A stretch of 18,034 bases of DNA from an uncultured Bacteroidales bacterium (GTDB lineage Bacteria > Bacteroidota > Bacteroidia > Bacteroidales > UBA932): positions 1 to 18,034 of the forward strand of contig CAJUEK010000046.1 of assembly GCA_910585445.1 (NCBI GenBank), given 5' to 3'. Numbering within the stretch: the stretch's first letter is position 1; each line of letters begins with the position of its first letter. A model generated the notes under the pieces. It was not told the origin of the DNA. It saw nothing but the letters and a program-made list of their open reading frames with translations, and made no database searches. Shown here piece after piece: positions 1 through 7,755 of this stretch. The position numbers and the translations under genes were made by a program.

Positions 1-48
1 GAACTTATTCAGCTGTCACTCTTTTAGTTATAATTCATCGAACTCACG

Positions 49-924
49 TTAAATAAATCCTGCTAAAGCTGACCTGTCAAGATGCACCATTCTTGCAATC
101 TGCTTTAACGTAGAAGCATAACGATATCTGAGTTTTCTTGCGACAGACAACCTTGCGTGAACATCCAAGTCTGCCACACTATCTTTACCGTAGTCTTGCA
201 AAACCATCTTACGTACGATTTCGCGCAACTCAATGTCCGGCACAAAAGTCTTTTGTGATGATTCAATTTCATGCCCAACGGTACCCTCCAATTTCTTAGC
301 TAAAAAGTAGGAGTATCTGACCGGAGTCTTAAAATAAGATTCTATCACTGATGCATCCAAGAATGCGTCCGGACAAAGCATACCCTTCTTATCTATTTTC
401 CACTCACCAGGAAGCTTAACCCTGGTCCTCAACAACAGCCTTTGAGCCCTGCGTGACATCATCGACAAGGGCTTTGTCTTCTCTTCCTCCCGGGATTCCT
501 TGAAAACATACCGTGCTGATCCCCAAGGATATTCAGTCGGTAAACAACGATAACCGGCGACAATAGGATTCCTGTCTATATAGGCGATTGTATTCAACAG
601 TCTCTCTTCGGTATCAAGCAATAATATGTTTGCCGGAAGTTGTCTCAGGTAATCATTCAGCCCATACTTAAAATGAATCCAGGTGCCAGTAAGTTGTTTG
701 TATAGTGTTATGAATTCTTTGCATTCAGGCATTGCCCCATGCAACACAAAATGCACATGATTATCCATAAGCACATATGCAATAACTTTGACGCCAGTCC
801 TCAGGTTGCATATCCCTATGCGATTGACGCCAGCAATGAAATCACTTTCATCCTTAAAGATCCATGGAAGTGCTCTTCCGTCTGTACATACGTGGAAATA
901 TCCTTTAGAACTCAATCCCTTCAT
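49..924 (-). CDS. REP-associated (RAYT-like) Y1 tyrosine transposase
   Basis: This 291-residue protein belongs to the Y1_Tnp (IS200-like, HUH single-strand transposase) superfamily. The metal-binding HUH motif is seen as His-Val-His at residues 56-58 inside MDNHVHFVLHG. The likely nucleophilic tyrosine is Y75 in LYKQLTG. The typical later block follows around residues 110-140 (AYIDRNPIVAG, then YPWGSARY). The C-terminus (about 250-285) looks like a DnaA/HTH-type DNA-binding helix pair (RYRYASTLKQIARMVHL), common in single-copy RAYTs of Bacteroidota rather than in compact IS200 transposases of about 150 residues. No flanking insertion-sequence ends are visible. Two 136-bp palindromic repeats lie upstream of the start (downstream of prfB), which fits a RAYT with its REP-like substrates, but that link is inference. 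The frame is intact from ATG to TAA. Confidence 0.85.
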   Translation of the reverse strand: MKGLSSKGYFHVCTDGRALPWIFKDESDFIAGVNRIGICNLRTGVKVIAYVLMDNHVHFVLHGAMPECKEFITLYKQLTGTWIHFKYGLNDYLRQLPANILLLDTEERLLNTIAYIDRNPIVAGYRCLPTEYPWGSARYVFKESREEEKTKPLSMMSRRAQRLLLRTRVKLPGEWKIDKKGMLCPDAFLDASVIESYFKTPVRYSYFLAKKLEGTVGHEIESSQKTFVPDIELREIVRKMVLQDYGKDSVADLDVHARLSVARKLRYRYASTLKQIARMVHLDRSALAGFI

Positions 925-1153
925 ATCCTCCCCTCATTAAAATCAGATATATTCTGCTTAGTATAGGCCGTCCCTAACCATCCTTAATGGCTTTGTCAGA
1001 CATATAACTGAAAGCTCTGTTCTCTTTCTTCATGACGCTGATGCCTATTCTCAACCATCTCTGTGCCTAACAGCCTCACAACAAAGTTCAAACTTTCAGT
1101 TACACAAAGATTGCAAAACAAATCAGAATCGCAAAATTTATCGGGGAATTTCC

Positions 1154-1289
1154 AACCCCTAAGCACAGCAACTGATAGCACACATGACAGGACAACGGGA
1201 AGCGTGCTCGTGGGTACACTCGCCAATACCCCTAAGCACGAAAAGCAAAAGCACACTCAATCAGTTAACGATGAGTGTGCTTAAGGGTG
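1154..1289. repeat. 136-bp REP/MITE-like element, copy A
   Basis: This unit is about 95% identical to the unit at 1387-1522; I count about eight differences over the 153 bp aligned from 1138 and 1371. It begins with AACCCCTAAGCAC (1154-1166) and ends with an imperfect inverted copy (from 1277). A second direct copy of CCCCTAAGCAC lies inside, followed by a perfect 11-bp stem (1249-1259 with 1272-1282, 12-nt loop). Such short, structured, non-coding repeats beside a Y1 transposase resemble REP/BIME sequences or a MITE. Confidence 0.75.
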
Positions 1290-1333
1290 TATCAAAATTA
1301 CTTCCGTCCGGCAAGCGGCACCTCCTGGGCATG

Positions 1334-1375
1334 TCATTTGCCGCCTTCCATCAGGAACACCTTCATGAAATTATC
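1334..1375 (-). pseudogene. duplicated 3' end of prfB
   Basis: Bases 1337-1371 match the coding end of prfB at 1612-1646 with one difference, and the TGA stop is also copied (1334-1336). On the minus strand it reads FMKVFLMEGGK-stop, against FMKVFLMEGSK-stop in the real gene. Weaker similarity continues some 30 bp past the stop (about 1303-1333 against 1580-1608). The fragment sits exactly between the two 136-bp repeats. This suggests that a block holding the prfB tail plus one repeat was duplicated in tandem. It has no start and is not a gene. Confidence 0.8.
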
Positions 1376-1386
1376 GGAGAATTTCC

Positions 1387-1522
1387 AACCCCTAAGCACG
1401 GCAACTGATGACACACATGACAGGACAACGGGAAGCGTGCCCGTGGGTACACTCGCCAACACCCCTAAGCACGAAAAGCAAAAGCACACTCAATCAGTTA
1501 ACGATGAGTGTGCTTAGGGGTT
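1387..1522. repeat. 136-bp REP/MITE-like element, copy B
   Basis: This copy has perfect 13-bp terminal inverted repeats, AACCCCTAAGCAC (1387-1399) and its reverse complement (1510-1522). It contains the same internal hairpin as copy A. It lies 86 bp past the stop codon of prfB. No reading frame inside it looks like a protein; the open frames across the two copies merely repeat the same translated words. I saw no third full copy in the window. Confidence 0.78.
1471..1515 (-). terminator. possible Rho-independent terminator of prfB, within repeat copy B
   Basis: Read on the minus strand, a perfect 11-bp stem (1505-1515 with 1482-1492, 12-nt loop) is followed by the T-rich TTGCTTTTCG. It begins about 95 nt after the prfB stop codon. 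The stem is AT/GC mixed rather than GC-rich and the T run is broken, so activity is uncertain. Copy A has the same structure. Confidence 0.4.
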
Positions 1523-1608
1523 TAAACACGCTGTGTCAAACTGGCATTCAATCGTTGAGTCCAGCCTCAAGAAGTCCCTCGCCCGTCCGACGGCACTTCC
1601 CGAGCATA

Positions 1609-2721
1609 TCATTTGCTGCCTTCCATCAGGAACACCTTCATGAAATCATTAAGATCACCGTCAAGCACCCCCTGCGTATCGGAAGTCTCATGTCCGGTAC
1701 GGAGGTCCTTCACCATCTTGTACGGATGCAGCACATAGCTTCGTATCTGGGAGCCCCACTCAATCTTCTTCTTCTGTCCCTCCAGCTCAGCCTGCTTCTC
1801 CTGACGTTTCTTCAGCTCTATGTCATACAAACGTGACTTGAGGATACGAAGCGCATTCTGGCGGTTGTCAAGCTGCGAGCGTGTCTCTGTATTCTCGACA
1901 ACTATGCCGGAAGGGATATGCCTCACGCGCACTCCTGTCTCGACCTTGTTGACATTCTGTCCGCCGGCTCCGCTTGAACGGTAAGTGTCCCACTCCAAAT
2001 CTCCCGGATTGATTTCTATTTCGATCGAGTCATCAACCAAAGGATATACAAACACGGAAGAGAAGGTCGTCTGACGCTTTCCCTGGGCATTGAAAGGGGA
2101 TATGCGCACAAGACGGTGCACCCCGCTCTCGGCCTTGAGGTATCCGAAGGCATAGTCACCCTCAACCTGTATAGTGGCGGATTTGATTCCGGCATCCTCA
2201 CCCTCAAGCTCATCAGTGACGGTCACCTTGTATCCGTTACGTTCAGCCCAGCGCACATACATTCTCATAAGCATCGCAGACCAGTCATTCGCCTCAGTTC
2301 CGCCTGCGCCTGAATTGATTGTAAGCACTGCCCCGAGACTGTCACCCTCCTCACCGAGCATATTCCTCAGTTCCAAATCTCCTACCTGCGCTTCAACAGA
2401 CTTGTAAGCCTCTTCAAGCTCCTTCTCCTCGTCAGTCTGAACATCTTCCGCAGAATCGGAAACGCTTTCCTTGGCAAAGTCATAAAGCACATCCAAATCG
2501 GCAGCTCCAGCAGCGACACTGTCATATCCGTTGACCCAAAATTTCACACCTGCAAGCTCCTTCAGGAACTTCTCAGCCTCCTTAGGGTCATTCCAGAAGT
2601 CAGCGGCAAGAGTCTTCTCCTGCTTCTGCTGGACCTCCGCGCGTTTTTCCTCAATATTTATGCATCTGCCAAGCGTCTCGACACGCTGCTGCAGAGCCTT
2701 TATCTGCTCATTAGTTATCAT
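1609..2721 (-). CDS. prfB: peptide chain release factor 2 (RF2)
   Basis: RF2 recognises UGA and UAA stop codons in the ribosomal A site and triggers peptide release. The 370-residue length is typical. The stop-recognition tripeptide SPF is at residues 208-210 and the catalytic GGQ at 253-255 (SSGAGGQNVNK). S249 occupies the site that is Thr246 in E. coli K-12 RF2. The C-terminal block with WGSQIRSYV is conserved. In many bacteria this gene needs a +1 frameshift at an in-frame UGA near codon 25; here the frame reads straight through that region (TLGRCINIEEKR), so the autoregulatory frameshift is absent. The gene is divergent from murI, and its last codons are duplicated downstream at 1334-1375. 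Confidence 0.97.
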   Translation of the reverse strand: MITNEQIKALQQRVETLGRCINIEEKRAEVQQKQEKTLAADFWNDPKEAEKFLKELAGVKFWVNGYDSVAAGAADLDVLYDFAKESVSDSAEDVQTDEEKELEEAYKSVEAQVGDLELRNMLGEEGDSLGAVLTINSGAGGTEANDWSAMLMRMYVRWAERNGYKVTVTDELEGEDAGIKSATIQVEGDYAFGYLKAESGVHRLVRISPFNAQGKRQTTFSSVFVYPLVDDSIEIEINPGDLEWDTYRSSGAGGQNVNKVETGVRVRHIPSGIVVENTETRSQLDNRQNALRILKSRLYDIELKKRQEKQAELEGQKKKIEWGSQIRSYVLHPYKMVKDLRTGHETSDTQGVLDGDLNDFMKVFLMEGSK

Positions 2722-2806
2722 TTCTCACTATATTGGACGCCGCCCGGACTTGACATGGCGTTAGGGCGGCCGCACACCACATATGCTCCGGTATGTCAAG
2801 CGGGAA

Positions 2807-2814
2807 CAAAGATA
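2807..2814 (-). promoter_or_regulatory. prfB: candidate -7 box of the prfB promoter
   Basis: On the minus strand this reads TATCTTTG, matching the Bacteroidota -7 consensus TAnnTTTG, about 85 nt upstream of the prfB ATG. I see no good TTTG -33 box at the usual 19-nt spacing, so this is weak. Confidence 0.3.
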
Positions 2815-2904
2815 ATACAGATTTTCCGATTTGCCATCAGCGGAAACTGTTTGAATTTGAGTCATGGCAAAAGAAAATCATGGCAACAACAATGCTTTTT
2901 TTTG

Positions 2905-2912
2905 TAAATTTG
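2905..2912 (+). promoter_or_regulatory. murI: candidate -7 box of the murI promoter
   Basis: TAAATTTG fits the Bacteroidota consensus TAnnTTTG and lies about 90 nt before the murI start. The -33 region at the expected spacing is a poor match, so confidence is low. Confidence 0.3.
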
Positions 2913-3001
2913 CGCCCGCCGCCGACAAAATGTCCGTATTTTGCCATAATGTTCATGACAAATCCTAAAACGGACTCCAAACACTGCGGAGCATTTCAAT
3001 T

Positions 3002-3763
3002 ATGACAGGTATTTTCGATTCTGGAGTAGGAGGCCTTTCGGTTTTCAGGGAGATACGCAAAATTCTTCCTCAGGAACGCTATATATATTTCTCTGACAAT
3101 GCGCACTGTCCATACGGGGAAAAATCAAAGGAGTATGTCATTGACCGGGCAAGGGAAATAACACGATTTCTTTTGGAAAAGGGCGCGGACATAATAGTTG
3201 TGGCATGCAACACGGCGACAGCGGCCGCCATTTCCACACTGAGGGAGGAATTTCCGGTAAAGTTCATCGGAATGGAACCGGCCATAAAACCGGCTGTACA
3301 GAACACAAGAACCGGAGTCGTAGGCGTACTTGCCACAGCAGGAACCCTTAGAGCGGACAAATACATACACACACGTGAAAAGTTTGGGGAAGGCATACGT
3401 ATCGAAGAGCATGTCGGACAGGGATTCGTAGAACTGGTCGAAAGCGGAAACATATCCGGAGAGGAAGCAGAAGCGACGGTACGCAAAAGCCTTGAACCAC
3501 TGCTCAGATGCGGAGCGGACACGATTGTTCTCGGATGCACGCACTACCCGTTCCTTGCCGGCACTATCGGAAAAGTCGCGTCCGAACTTGTACCGGACAG
3601 GCAGATAACCATAATAGACCCTGCCCCGGCCGTCGCAAGCCATCTGGCAGACGTAATGGAAAAGGAAGGCCTGTCCAAAAGCCATCCGGAAGGCTATGGC
3701 ATCAGCCTATACTCGTCAGGAGACCCCACAGCCCTCGAAAGGACATTCAGCACTCTTCTCTGA
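3002..3763 (+). CDS. murI: glutamate racemase
   Basis: MurI interconverts L- and D-glutamate in the cytoplasm and supplies D-Glu for peptidoglycan stem peptides. The 253-residue protein has the N-terminal FDSGVGGLSV signature (D6, S7), the first catalytic cysteine C69 in ACNTATA, and the second, C179, in GCTHYPF. The SDNAHCPYG block (31-39) is also typical. The protein begins directly at MTGIFDSG, a few residues shorter at the N-terminus than many homologues; no better upstream start is apparent. It is the only plus-strand protein gene in the window. It stands alone between prfB (divergent) and the DUF6515 operon (convergent), so it is probably transcribed from its own promoter. Confidence 0.96.
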   Translation: MTGIFDSGVGGLSVFREIRKILPQERYIYFSDNAHCPYGEKSKEYVIDRAREITRFLLEKGADIIVVACNTATAAAISTLREEFPVKFIGMEPAIKPAVQNTRTGVVGVLATAGTLRADKYIHTREKFGEGIRIEEHVGQGFVELVESGNISGEEAEATVRKSLEPLLRCGADTIVLGCTHYPFLAGTIGKVASELVPDRQITIIDPAPAVASHLADVMEKEGLSKSHPEGYGISLYSSGDPTALERTFSTLL

Positions 3764-3845
3764 CAACGGCAAGATACCAAAACAATAAGAAAGGGGAAAA
3801 AGTCAGAATAACTCTCTGAGAATTGAAGTTGAGTTGACCTCACCG

Positions 3846-3892
3846 GAAAACAAGAAAAAGGGGCTTGAATAATACTTTTTATTCAGCCCCTT
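3846..3892 (-). terminator. Rho-independent terminator of the GT2-to-DUF6515 operon
   Basis: The arms 3858-3870 and 3881-3892 pair over about 12 bp with one bulged base and a 10-nt loop. On the minus strand the hairpin is followed by a T-rich run (complement of 3846-3857). It lies about 85 nt past the stop of the DUF6515 gene. It may also stop transcripts arriving from murI, but no T-run follows it on that strand. Confidence 0.7.
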
Positions 3893-3977
3893 ACATATGC
3901 ACTTCTGACGGAAATGTTTTCCGATATACTGATCATCAAGGCTATGCCCTGATTCGGTCAGCCGCTTCAGAATATAG

Positions 3978-5294
3978 TCAGGCCATCTGGCCTATCACCT
4001 CGAAATAAGGTTTGCCGTCATTTATCGTGACGCGGTAAACAGTGTCATCCACCTTATAATATTCCTCCCCTTGCAAAGTCACCATGTCGTAATCCTCAGG
4101 CAAAGTCTCCACAAGGGCACCTGCAGGCGGCACAATCACCTTATACTCACCTTTCTTGTCCATCACATAGAACACGCCGTCCTGATAATAATAGTCAGTC
4201 CCGGCAGCCGCATAGCTCTGCACAAGTCCGAGCCTGTCAGCAAGCCCGTATGAGGCGCTCGCCTGCTTCTGGGCAGACGCAATGTCCTTGTTCTGCGCGG
4301 CAATTATGGCATTGTTATCCGCTATAATCTCGTTCTGTTTTGCAATATATTCATTGTTCTCATTTATCTGGCTGTATGTGTGCGCCACAGTGCTGTAATA
4401 GGAGAACCTGACGGCAGCCCATGTCATGTCAGTTATGAGATTGGCCGCAAGAACTGTCCCGAAAGGAGGCCTGCACACCACATAATAACCGCCATATGGA
4501 CGATACCAGATGTCATTGTAGCAATAATATATCACCCCGTGATGACGGTATCTGCGCGCATGCGAAGGCAAGACCCTCACCCTGTGCCCGTAGAAATGGT
4601 CATGTCCTGTCCAATAATATGACGGACGGCTGTAGTGCATGAAATCACGGTCACGAGGATGCACACGCTTCACATCAGGCCTTTGGCCGGGACGCACCTG
4701 CACCGGGGCCTGCGGTCTGCCGGACGGTCTGTGCACATTTGAAGCCTGTCCATGGCCGTTTCCAGGACGGTTCACATGATTCCCGTTGCCTGGCTTTGTG
4801 GCAGGACGCACATCCGGACGGGTTCCGGGCCGTGTCTGGCTTCCAGGCTTTGTTGCCGCACCTGGCCTGTCAGCCGTCCCCGGCCTCGTTGAAGTGCCCG
4901 GCCTTGACGGTGTTCCCGGTCGGGAAGGTGTACCAGGCCTTGCAGGAGTACCAGGCTTTGTCTGTGTACCCGGTTTTGTCTGCGTACCGGGCCTTGTCGC
5001 AGTTCCAGGTCTTGACGGGGCAGCAGGACGCGTAGCAGGACGGTCCTGATTACCTGGTCTGGCTGCCGGACGTTCCTGGCTGCCCGGCCTTGCTGAAGTG
5101 CCATGCTTGTCTCTATCGGCAGGCTTTACAGCAGGACGCGCTGCAGGCTTGCGCTCTTGTGTCGCAGTTCTTGTCGTATTGCCGGACCTCTGTCCCCCTC
5201 CGCGTGTCTGGGCAGAAACGTCAGCAGAAAAAGCCGCGAATGCCAAACCTACAAGCATTGCGGCCGCCATTGTTCTGATTGGTGCCATAATCAT
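3978..5294 (-). CDS. secreted DUF6515-type protein with Arg-Pro-Gly-Thr repeat tract
   Basis: The 438-residue protein opens with a signal peptide (hydrophobic core about 9-22, likely cleavage after VSA at residue 28). A long low-complexity tract follows (about 29-220), rich in RPGT, KPGT and ARPG words. The conserved part begins near 225 with a Tyr/His-rich stretch (HYSRPSYYWTGHDHFYGH) and a tyrosine-rich block around CYNDIWYRPYGGYYVV. Next comes a short hydrophobic segment and a striking run of five heptads (INENNEY, IAKQNEI, IADNNAI, IAAQNKD, IASAQKQ), predicted to form a coiled coil. The C-terminus holds two YYY/YYK-type repeats (DYYYQDGVFYV and EYYKVDDTVYRV). I recognise the arrangement as DUF6515; its biochemical role is unknown. 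It is the last gene of the operon, 12 bp after the NamZ gene. The tract suggests a flexible, basic, possibly peptidoglycan- or polyanion-binding spacer. Confidence 0.75.
   Translation of the reverse strand: MIMAPIRTMAAAMLVGLAFAAFSADVSAQTRGGGQRSGNTTRTATQERKPAARPAVKPADRDKHGTSARPGSQERPAARPGNQDRPATRPAAPSRPGTATRPGTQTKPGTQTKPGTPARPGTPSRPGTPSRPGTSTRPGTADRPGAATKPGSQTRPGTRPDVRPATKPGNGNHVNRPGNGHGQASNVHRPSGRPQAPVQVRPGQRPDVKRVHPRDRDFMHYSRPSYYWTGHDHFYGHRVRVLPSHARRYRHHGVIYYCYNDIWYRPYGGYYVVCRPPFGTVLAANLITDMTWAAVRFSYYSTVAHTYSQINENNEYIAKQNEIIADNNAIIAAQNKDIASAQKQASASYGLADRLGLVQSYAAAGTDYYYQDGVFYVMDKKGEYKVIVPPAGALVETLPEDYDMVTLQGEEYYKVDDTVYRVTINDGKPYFEVIGQMA
4786..5100 (-). repeat. degenerate tandem repeat coding RPGT/KPGT words
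   Basis: Within the DUF6515 gene, units of about 12-15 bp recur, seen on the plus strand as variants of CCAGGCCTTG, CCGGTTTTGT and GTACCAGG. They encode the run of R/K-P-G-T/S repeats. Neighbouring units are close enough to suggest slippage or unequal recombination, so repeat number may vary between strains. Confidence 0.7.
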
Positions 5295-5306
5295 AAAGAT
5301 TTCGTG

Positions 5307-6569
5307 TTAATATATATGGTACTTCTGCGACAATGCACGGAAAGACTCCTCATCTTTCCGCCAATATTCCTTTATGTCATCAAATCTGTACCTTTTGACA
5401 AATTCTTTCCTCACATAATCCGTGCCGCAGACTTTGTCAAAGAGTCCGAAGCCGCTTATAACAGAGAATGCCTTTTTATCCGGCCAAAGCTCAGCAACAG
5501 CCTGCATCACATGAAATTGCGTCTCCGTGATACGTGCGGCGGCATAGTCAGTAAAGAAGAACTGAAGCCCCTTTACAAGCTCCCCTCTGAGGCTTCCCGA
5601 AAACGGCTTATACCAGATTGTACGGAAAGACACCCCCGGAATGCAATAGCTTTCAAGACGTTCCTTCAGTTTCTCAGGGTCAAGCCAAACGGCTCCGAAC
5701 ACCTGGAACGGCAAAGTATATCCGATGCCGATATTCATGAACCCATAGAGTTCCCCGCATATTCCGGAAGCAGCATAATACATCGGAGTATCCTTGAAAG
5801 GGATATTCGGAGACGGAAGTATCCACGGAAGACCTGTGTCCTCATATAGCATGTCCCTTTGCCATCCCTCCATAGGAACTACGGAAAGACGGCAGCGGGC
5901 AGGCTCCCTGTCACCCTTCTGTCCGCGATTCAGCCCCTCCTCATTTATCAGCATGGCAAGTTCCCCCACCGTAAGTCCATATACATAAGGAATCCGGTAT
6001 TGGCTCACAAAAGAATTGAAGCAAGGCTCAACATAGCACCCCTCGATTTTCTCACCTCCGAGAGGATTGGGCCTGTCGAGCACCATGACCTCAACACCAG
6101 CCTCCGCACATGCCTCCATTACAAGGCCCAGCGTACTGATGAAAGTATATGAGCGCACCCCAACGTCCTGTATGTCATAAACCATGACATCAATTCCGCA
6201 AAGCATCTCCTCCGTAGGCTTCCGTGTAGCGCCATAAAGAGAATATACAGGAAGACCGGTGACCGGGTCCACTGCATCAGGTACCTTACCTCCGGCATGC
6301 ACATTGCCGCGCACCCCGTGCTCCGGACCGAAAAGGGCCACAAGCTCCACCTCAGGGGCTTCGAAAAGGATATCAACCGTGGAACGGAGACGGCTGTCAG
6401 TCCCGCTCGGGTTAGTCACCAGTCCGACACGTTTGCCGGAAAGCTGTACGAATCCCCTGTCACGCAGCACCTCAATGCCCGGCTTCACGACAGGTTCAGC
6501 CCCATATGACACAGCCTGACACAGCAGGGCAGCCAGCGAACAAATAAGACAAAGGACAGTACGCATCAT
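5307..6569 (-). CDS. NamZ-like exo-beta-N-acetylmuramidase (DUF1343, GH171)
   Basis: The 420-residue protein matches the DUF1343/YbbC family, whose founding member NamZ of Bacillus subtilis releases MurNAc from non-reducing ends of peptidoglycan fragments. A signal peptide is seen (MRTVLCLICSLAALLCQAVS, likely cleaved after SYGA), so the enzyme should act outside the cytoplasm. Conserved family blocks are visible in order: VGLVTNPSGTD (48-58), FGPEHGVRG (80-88), YDIQDVGVRSYTFI (131-144), LDRPNPLGG (164-172), and LPSPNIPF (after about 250). The gene lies 6 bp after the serpin gene and 12 bp before the DUF6515 gene. An AmpG-like importer is encoded in the same operon, which supports a role in peptidoglycan salvage. 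Substrate specificity is inferred from the family. Confidence 0.88.
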   Translation of the reverse strand: MMRTVLCLICSLAALLCQAVSYGAEPVVKPGIEVLRDRGFVQLSGKRVGLVTNPSGTDSRLRSTVDILFEAPEVELVALFGPEHGVRGNVHAGGKVPDAVDPVTGLPVYSLYGATRKPTEEMLCGIDVMVYDIQDVGVRSYTFISTLGLVMEACAEAGVEVMVLDRPNPLGGEKIEGCYVEPCFNSFVSQYRIPYVYGLTVGELAMLINEEGLNRGQKGDREPARCRLSVVPMEGWQRDMLYEDTGLPWILPSPNIPFKDTPMYYAASGICGELYGFMNIGIGYTLPFQVFGAVWLDPEKLKERLESYCIPGVSFRTIWYKPFSGSLRGELVKGLQFFFTDYAAARITETQFHVMQAVAELWPDKKAFSVISGFGLFDKVCGTDYVRKEFVKRYRFDDIKEYWRKDEESFRALSQKYHIY

Positions 6570-6575
6570 GAAGCA

Positions 6576-7751
6576 CTAAAGATTAACCACCTTGCCGGCA
6601 AAGAGGATACCGGCTCCGTCATTGTCGGCTATGAAAAACAGGAAAGGCCTGTCCACAGTCATTACAGCCACCGGCTTCTTGTGAGGATTGAAGGCAGTGG
6701 TACGTATCTGAATACTTGTCACGGCAGCAGCCTCTGTACCTTTCTCTGAAACATCGATATAGCATTTCTGCTTCACCATGTCAAGAGCAAGTGACCTGTC
6801 GGCAGATATGCCGCCGAAATCAGCCCTTGATGAGAAAGCCCTACTCACGCCCATTTCCATTAGGGCGTCATTTAGCACCATGGAAGTCTCCAATTTGAAT
6901 TTCGGCAATGAAAGAACCACCTCCGTTCTGGCGAGTTTCCCCATTGCGGCATCATAAAGCGACTCGCCGAGATAAGGAATCACGCTTTCCATGTCCATAC
7001 CGGCAGGAGGAAGGGCCACATACATCGAATAGCGTCCTGATGAATAAGGTATCTTTATAAGCTGGCAGCCTTCATATTCGGCATACGAATAATAAGCTTT
7101 CCTTGTCATCATACGAACCGGTACATTTCCGGAAACACCCTGGAAAATCCTGTCAGCAGTCAGTTCCTCATTGAACGCATCCTGCCACGGGGCATTGAAA
7201 TAAAGGGCATTGACCAGCACCATTGCGATATCAGGCCTGAGCTTGTCAACTATCTGCTCAATCTTTCCCTCTGTATTTTCCGAACACCATGCGTTTATGT
7301 CATCCACTGCAGAGGGCGAAGAAAAGTCGCGTGAGAAAACAGACGCGCCATAGTCTTTCCTCAAAGTGCCGGAATAGCTGTCCTTGAGCGAGAATCCGTC
7401 ATCCAGCCATACAGAATTGGCTGACCTGACCACGACAGTATCATTACCTCCAAGGTCAACGTCCTTGAACAGACAGCCGTTGAGAGCCTTGTCAAGCTCC
7501 ATGCGTGTCTCACCGGCTGCACCCTCTGCAAGCATAGAAAGGGCTGCGCCTGCGCTGTATGGGGAAACCACTACATTCTCGGCCTTGCCGGCCTGCTCAT
7601 TCACACTGCGGAAAAAAGACAGCGCAAAGCCTGTCGCGGAACCTTCAGACGGCTTCTCATATTTCTGACCGCAGGCGGTCATGCAGCACAATGCGGACAT
7701 TGCGGCTATTTTCATGTTCAATTTCATTCTGTCAAAATATTTAATGTTCAT
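6576..7751 (-). CDS. inhibitory-type serpin, predicted lipoprotein
   Basis: This 391-residue protein is a full-length serpin, a suicide inhibitor of serine (sometimes cysteine) proteases. Family blocks include NVVVSPYSAGAALSMLAEGA (59-78), LVNALYFNAPWQ (179-190) and the C-terminal signature RPFLFFI (368-374). The hinge of the reactive centre loop is E336-K-G-T-E-A-A-A, the small-residue pattern of inhibitory serpins. Counting P17 as E336 puts P1-P1' at about Thr352-Ala353, which would suit an elastase- or subtilisin-like target; this is inference. The N-terminus has a lipoprotein-like signal ending in MTAC (C27). Translation could start at M1 or at M9. The gene begins 4 bp after the AmpG-like gene and ends 6 bp before the NamZ gene. 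It may protect the cell surface from host or bacterial proteases. Confidence 0.93.
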   Translation of the reverse strand: MNIKYFDRMKLNMKIAAMSALCCMTACGQKYEKPSEGSATGFALSFFRSVNEQAGKAENVVVSPYSAGAALSMLAEGAAGETRMELDKALNGCLFKDVDLGGNDTVVVRSANSVWLDDGFSLKDSYSGTLRKDYGASVFSRDFSSPSAVDDINAWCSENTEGKIEQIVDKLRPDIAMVLVNALYFNAPWQDAFNEELTADRIFQGVSGNVPVRMMTRKAYYSYAEYEGCQLIKIPYSSGRYSMYVALPPAGMDMESVIPYLGESLYDAAMGKLARTEVVLSLPKFKLETSMVLNDALMEMGVSRAFSSRADFGGISADRSLALDMVKQKCYIDVSEKGTEAAAVTSIQIRTTAFNPHKKPVAVMTVDRPFLFFIADNDGAGILFAGKVVNL

Positions 7752-7755
7752 ATAA

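Noticed and set aside
1001..1104. 9-bp inverted repeat AACTGAAAG/CTTTCAGTT
   Set aside because: The arms are short and some 80 bp apart, with no other structure; likely chance.
996..1517. Several short open frames across the repeats
   Set aside because: They translate the two 136-bp repeats, share the same peptide words and differ only by frame; they do not resemble proteins.
1138..1523. Possible CRISPR array
   Set aside because: There are only two long repeats, separated by a prfB-derived segment, and no cas genes.
5103..5849. 248-codon plus-strand open frame
   Set aside because: It is antisense across the DUF6515 and NamZ genes, with no family features.
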